Source: Gemmobacter sp.
GTDB taxonomy: Bacteria > Pseudomonadota > Alphaproteobacteria > Rhodobacterales > Rhodobacteraceae
Assembly: GCA_003509785.1 (NCBI GenBank)
Contig: DOMY01000045.1
Coordinates: 10,805-18,696 of the forward strand
DNA length: 7,892 bases
Reading direction: 5' to 3'
In this document: positions 5,486 to 7,892 of the stretch, piece by piece
Position numbering within the stretch: the first letter of the stretch is position 1
How the letters are laid out: every line of letters starts with the position of its first letter
Notes under the pieces: generated by a model
What the model was told of the DNA's origin: nothing
What the model saw: only the letters and a program-made list of their open reading frames with translations
Database searches by the model: none
Position numbers and translations under genes: made by a program

Positions 5486-6631
5486 TCAGCGCAGATCCAG
5501 ATCGGCCCAGACCGGGAAATGCCGCCCCGCCGCGCGCAGATTGGCGGCCAGATCAGGGGCCAGATCGGGAACGCTTTCGGGGCGCAGCACGCCCGCGTCC
5601 CTGACCGTGATCCCGGTAGAGGGCAGCAGGTAATCCACCCGCAGCGGGCCGGGGGGCTGGGCGAAATCGGCGGTGGCCGTCTGCCCGACCGGGTCTTGCA
5701 GCTGCGGATGATCCAGCAGGGCGCGGATCGCCTGCCGCCGCCCATCGCCGCTTTCAGCATCCAGATTGGCATCGCCCAGCAGCACGAAAGGCACCGCTGG
5801 GGGCGGATAGGGCAGGGCGCCCGCCAGCAGCTGCAGCCAGAAGGCGGCCTCGTCATGGTTGCGGCGGCCATTGCGGTCTTCCGGCCCGTCGAACACCGGC
5901 GGCGTGGCCTTCCAGCCCAGCAGGGCCAGTTGCCCGCCCCCCGGCAATTCTACCGCGACCTGCCAGTGATTGACCGAGGACAGCGGTTGCCCCGCCTGCA
6001 TTTCGGGCGTCAGATCGGGGGGCGTCAGATCGGCGGGCAGCAGCGCGCCCGGCAGATCGGCCCAGCGAAAGCCGGTGTAATCCTGCGCCTGATCCACCGC
6101 CAGCGGCAGCCGCGACAGCAGCGCCATGCCGCCCTGGCCCGCAAATTCGCCGTAACCCCAGGCATCGCGCGGCTCGGCCTGCCGCCCGTTGCCATCCAGA
6201 TCGAACCCGCTTTGCACCCCCGCATTGGGCCGCAGCGCAAAGCCATGCGGATAGGCCAGCCCCTCGGCGGCCAGCCGGGTCTGCAGCGCGGCCAGCGCCA
6301 CCAGCTGCGTGTCGAAATCCATGTCGGTCAGCAGCAGCAGATCGGCATCCAGCGCCCGGATCACCGCGATCACCGCTGCCAGTTCCGCGCTTTCGCCCTT
6401 GGTGATCTCGGCCAGCAACAGCCCCGGTCCCCGGCGGCTGAGATCCGCGCCCCAGGTCGCCACGCGCAGCGGATCGGCCGCGGCGGGCAGGCACAAGGTC
6501 AGCGCGATCAGGCCGGCTGAAAGCCCGAACGCGGCACGGCGCCCGAAAGCCTGCGCTGTTCGCGGATCATCTGCGCGATCTTGTTCATCGCAATGCCGCG
6601 CATGAACAGGCTGCAGGGAAGGAAGGACCAT
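5486..6631 (-). CDS. Secreted endonuclease/exonuclease/phosphatase (EEP) family protein
   Basis: From the ATG at 6631 the protein is 381 residues. A signal-like segment (RRAAFGLSAGLIALTLCLPAAA, about 31-52) precedes the EEP domain, which begins DPLRVATWGADLS. EEP landmarks follow in order: GGMALLSRLPL (167-177), a DRNGRRNHDEAAFW block (252-265), the GDANLD metal/catalytic motif (286-291), RVDYLLPS (331-338), and the terminal HFPVWADLDL with the expected catalytic His371 and Asp377. Family members cleave phosphodiester bonds in nucleic acids, phosphoinositides or sphingolipids, and the substrate here is unknown. The usual Glu of the N-terminal NxQE motif seems replaced by TDMDFD (102-107). Start choice is uncertain: ATG 6631 gives an unusually long n-region (about 30 residues) and a 124-nt overlap with the upstream gene, has no clear ribosome site, and no other ATG/GTG/TTG lies in frame before the signal peptide. 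The product is likely periplasmic or extracellular. Confidence 0.82.
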   Translation of the reverse strand: MVLPSLQPVHARHCDEQDRADDPRTAQAFGRRAAFGLSAGLIALTLCLPAAADPLRVATWGADLSRRGPGLLLAEITKGESAELAAVIAVIRALDADLLLLTDMDFDTQLVALAALQTRLAAEGLAYPHGFALRPNAGVQSGFDLDGNGRQAEPRDAWGYGEFAGQGGMALLSRLPLAVDQAQDYTGFRWADLPGALLPADLTPPDLTPEMQAGQPLSSVNHWQVAVELPGGGQLALLGWKATPPVFDGPEDRNGRRNHDEAAFWLQLLAGALPYPPPAVPFVLLGDANLDAESGDGRRQAIRALLDHPQLQDPVGQTATADFAQPPGPLRVDYLLPSTGITVRDAGVLRPESVPDLAPDLAANLRAAGRHFPVWADLDLR

Positions 6632-7344
6632 GCGGTAAGCGTCCAGATCAGGGTTTGCGGGGTTTTCAGCGTCAGCTGATCAAAGCCCGAAGCGCCGATC
6701 TTCACCACGGCGGGAATCAGGAAGGGCAGCAGAAAGCCGAAGGCGATATTGATCTTGGCATCCCGTTCCAGCCGCGCCACCACATCGCCGCCCGTGGTCG
6801 GATCGAAGGTGGGCAGGTTGATCCAGACATTGAACACGCCGGTCTTGGACGGCCAGCTTTTCATCTTCAGCAGCAGCACGAAATAGGCCAGACCCACCAG
6901 CGACAGCAGATAGGCCACCCCGGCGGCGGTGCGCACGGCCACCACCTGCGCGGGCGGCGCGTTCTGGGTCATCATGATCGTGGCCAGACGCACCGGGGAA
7001 TAGGGGAAATCCATCGCCTCGCCGATCACCATGCCGATGGCGCTGACCAGCCGGGTCAGGGTAGTGGGGGCGGCCAGATTCTTCTCGATCACGGTCAGCA
7101 GGAAGACGGTGAAGAACAGGATCAGAAACCGCATCCGGTTCAGCGGCGGCGCATCGCGGAATTCGACAAGGCCGGGATAAGTGGTCTTGTATTCGGTGAA
7201 GGTCAGCGCGCCGGCAAACAGCGCCACCAGCGCCACCATCTCGCGCCCGTCGGCGCCTGTTCCCGGCAGAAGCACCGAGGGTGTGATGATCAGAACCATC
7301 ACAAGAAATGCGCGAAACGCCGCACCTGTCAGCCGTGTCACCAC
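6508..7344 (-). CDS. Polytopic membrane protein of unknown function
   Basis: I do not recognise a named family. From the GTG at 7344 the protein is 278 residues with about six hydrophobic segments (roughly 10-27, 35-51, 71-88, 137-160, 197-217, 230-250). A further amphipathic stretch lies near 96-112, and the basic tail ends MNKIAQMIREQRR. Polar loops carry EYKTTYPGLVEFRDAPPLNR (51-70) and a longer Trp/Asp-containing loop (161-196). No nucleotide-binding or catalytic motif is seen, so a role in transport, anchoring or assembly remains open. The start was set at GTG 7344 (a second GTG follows at 7341) because GGAAGG lies 7 nt upstream. The frame stays open to 7563, but those 73 residues are Arg-rich, run into the leuD terminator and look non-coding. 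Its 3' end overlaps the EEP gene by 124 nt, suggesting coupled expression. Confidence 0.75.
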   Translation of the reverse strand: MVTRLTGAAFRAFLVMVLIITPSVLLPGTGADGREMVALVALFAGALTFTEYKTTYPGLVEFRDAPPLNRMRFLILFFTVFLLTVIEKNLAAPTTLTRLVSAIGMVIGEAMDFPYSPVRLATIMMTQNAPPAQVVAVRTAAGVAYLLSLVGLAYFVLLLKMKSWPSKTGVFNVWINLPTFDPTTGGDVVARLERDAKINIAFGFLLPFLIPAVVKIGASGFDQLTLKTPQTLIWTLTAWSFLPCSLFMRGIAMNKIAQMIREQRRLSGAVPRSGFQPA

Positions 7345-7552
7345 TGCCCTGCCTTCCTCGAACCGGACGGATGCGATCCATCGTCGCAACCTGTTTCCCA
7401 CTGTTCCCCGCACATTGTGGCGGGCTGCCTCATTCTTGCCCAAATTGTGCCTACTTTCAGCCAAAGCCGCAACAATCCGTTTCGGGGATATTCCCGAGAC
7501 GGGCCAAACCAAGGCGCAGTGTCGCTTTCTTGCACCAAACTGGACAAAGAAT
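7345..7552 (-). promoter_or_regulatory. 5' region of the membrane-protein gene, downstream of the leuD terminator
   Basis: Together with the leuD terminator this makes a 265-bp non-coding gap. Because the terminator should stop leuD transcripts, a promoter for the membrane-protein gene is expected here, but I see no convincing -35/-10 pair. The element GAATATCCCCGAAACG (- strand, 7493-7478) resembles one in the leuB upstream region. It is flanked by a short imperfect dyad (cggggatattcccg on the + strand). The region is locally richer in A and T than the genes. Confidence 0.4.
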
Positions 7553-7585
7553 ATGGCCGCCACGGGGCAAACCCGTGGCGGCCAT
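7553..7585 (-). terminator. Strong hairpin terminator after leuD
   Basis: The arms atggccgccacggg (7553-7566) and cccgtggcggccat (7572-7585) are perfect 14-bp complements around a 5-nt loop (gcaaa on the + strand). The stem begins 24 nt after the leuD stop. In the leuD direction it is followed by ATTCTTTG, a short, imperfect T-tract. This fits an intrinsic terminator of the leuD transcript, possibly with partial readthrough. Confidence 0.8.
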
Positions 7586-7609
7586 GGTAATTTCAGCTTG
7601 AAGGCGAGT

Positions 7610-7892
7610 TCAGGCCCAGGGGCGCAGGGCTTTGGTCTGTGCCTCGAAACTGTCGATCGCGGCGGCCTTTTCCAGCGTCAGGCCGATATCGTCCAGCCCG
7701 TTCAGCAGGCAATGCTTGCGGTGGCTGTCCACCTCGAAGGCAAAGCTCTGCCCGTCAGATGTGGTGACGGTCTGCGCCACCAGATCCACGGTCATGCGGG
7801 CATTTTCCCCCTTGCGGGCGTCTTCCATCAGCACATCCACGGCCTCTTGCGGCAGGACGATGGGCAGGATGCCGTTCTTGAAGCAGTTGTTG
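7610..7892 (-). CDS. leuD: 3-isopropylmalate dehydratase small subunit, C-terminal part (5' end outside window)
   Basis: The frame is open to the window edge and gives the last 93 residues. It begins NNCFKNGILPIVLP, the conserved segment of LeuD that follows its substrate loop. It ends with the family block HRKHCLLNGLDDIGLTLEKA and a short tail to RPWA. With LeuC (not in the window) this subunit forms isopropylmalate isomerase, converting 2- to 3-isopropylmalate in the cytosol, the substrate of LeuB encoded about 2.2 kb downstream on the same strand. The 3' end is intact and followed by a strong hairpin. An internal GTG at 7840 is not the start, because recognisable LeuD sequence continues upstream of it to the edge. 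Confidence 0.95.
   Translation of the reverse strand, partial: NNCFKNGILPIVLPQEAVDVLMEDARKGENARMTVDLVAQTVTTSDGQSFAFEVDSHRKHCLLNGLDDIGLTLEKAAAIDSFEAQTKALRPWA

Noticed and set aside
4165..5604. Open frame of 479 codons on the + strand opposite leuB
   Set aside because: It mirrors the codon bias of leuB, shows no motif, and overlaps the end of the symporter gene in another frame.
5294..6520. Open frame of 408 codons on the + strand opposite the EEP gene
   Set aside because: It is a Gln/Arg/Gly-rich shadow with no domain, while the opposite strand carries clear EEP motifs.
7345..7563. N-terminal extension of the membrane protein to a GTG at 7563
   Set aside because: The extra 73 residues start inside the leuD terminator hairpin, are Arg-rich and lack a ribosome site. 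GTG 7344 has GGAAGG at good spacing and leads directly into the first membrane helix.
1..7892. Defence island, CRISPR array, toxin-antitoxin pair or biosynthetic cluster
   Set aside because: No spaced repeats, nuclease/methylase pairs, small toxin-like gene pairs or carrier-protein domains are visible. The EEP protein appears exported and lacks defence-type partners.

Overview
The window reads as a typical chromosomal stretch of a GC-rich alphaproteobacterium, most likely of the Rhodobacterales (Rhodobacter/Paracoccus/Gemmobacter-like). This rests on the strong G/C third-position bias, the protein sequences (cytochrome c' type protein, DUF2867 protein, LeuB and LeuD of alphaproteobacterial type) and a leuD/leuB region carrying two non-leucine genes, an arrangement I recall from this order. 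No mobile element, integrase, CRISPR array or phage gene is visible.

Left part (1-1541). The 3' end of an I78-type protease inhibitor gene enters on the + strand and ends in an 18-bp tandem duplication that repeats its last codons and stop. A GC-rich palindrome separates it from a convergent cytochrome c'-family gene on the - strand. Upstream of that gene, on the same strand, lie a DUF2867 gene and a tRNA-Pro(CGG) gene with an encoded CCA end.

Middle (1611-4286). An EamA/DMT-family permease (- strand) and a Na+/phosphate symporter with a C-terminal PhoU-like helical region (+ strand) diverge from a 129-bp intergenic region. The symporter gene stops 4 bp from the stop of the convergent leuB gene.

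Right part (4291-7892, all - strand). In transcription order this is leuD (3' end only), a strong hairpin, a conserved-looking polytopic membrane protein of unknown function, a secreted endonuclease/exonuclease/phosphatase-fold protein whose frame overlaps the previous gene by 124 nt, and leuB. LeuD and LeuB act in consecutive stages of leucine synthesis (isopropylmalate isomerisation, then oxidative decarboxylation). The hairpin after leuD implies that leuB does not depend simply on readthrough from leuD. A similar 15/16-nt element (GAATATCC(C)CGAAACG on the - strand) occurs upstream of both the membrane-protein gene and leuB.

I found no convincing undescribed multigene system. The points most worth a second look are the 124-nt gene overlap with no other standard start, the shared upstream element, the unknown membrane protein with its secreted EEP partner inside the leucine locus, and the stop-codon duplication.
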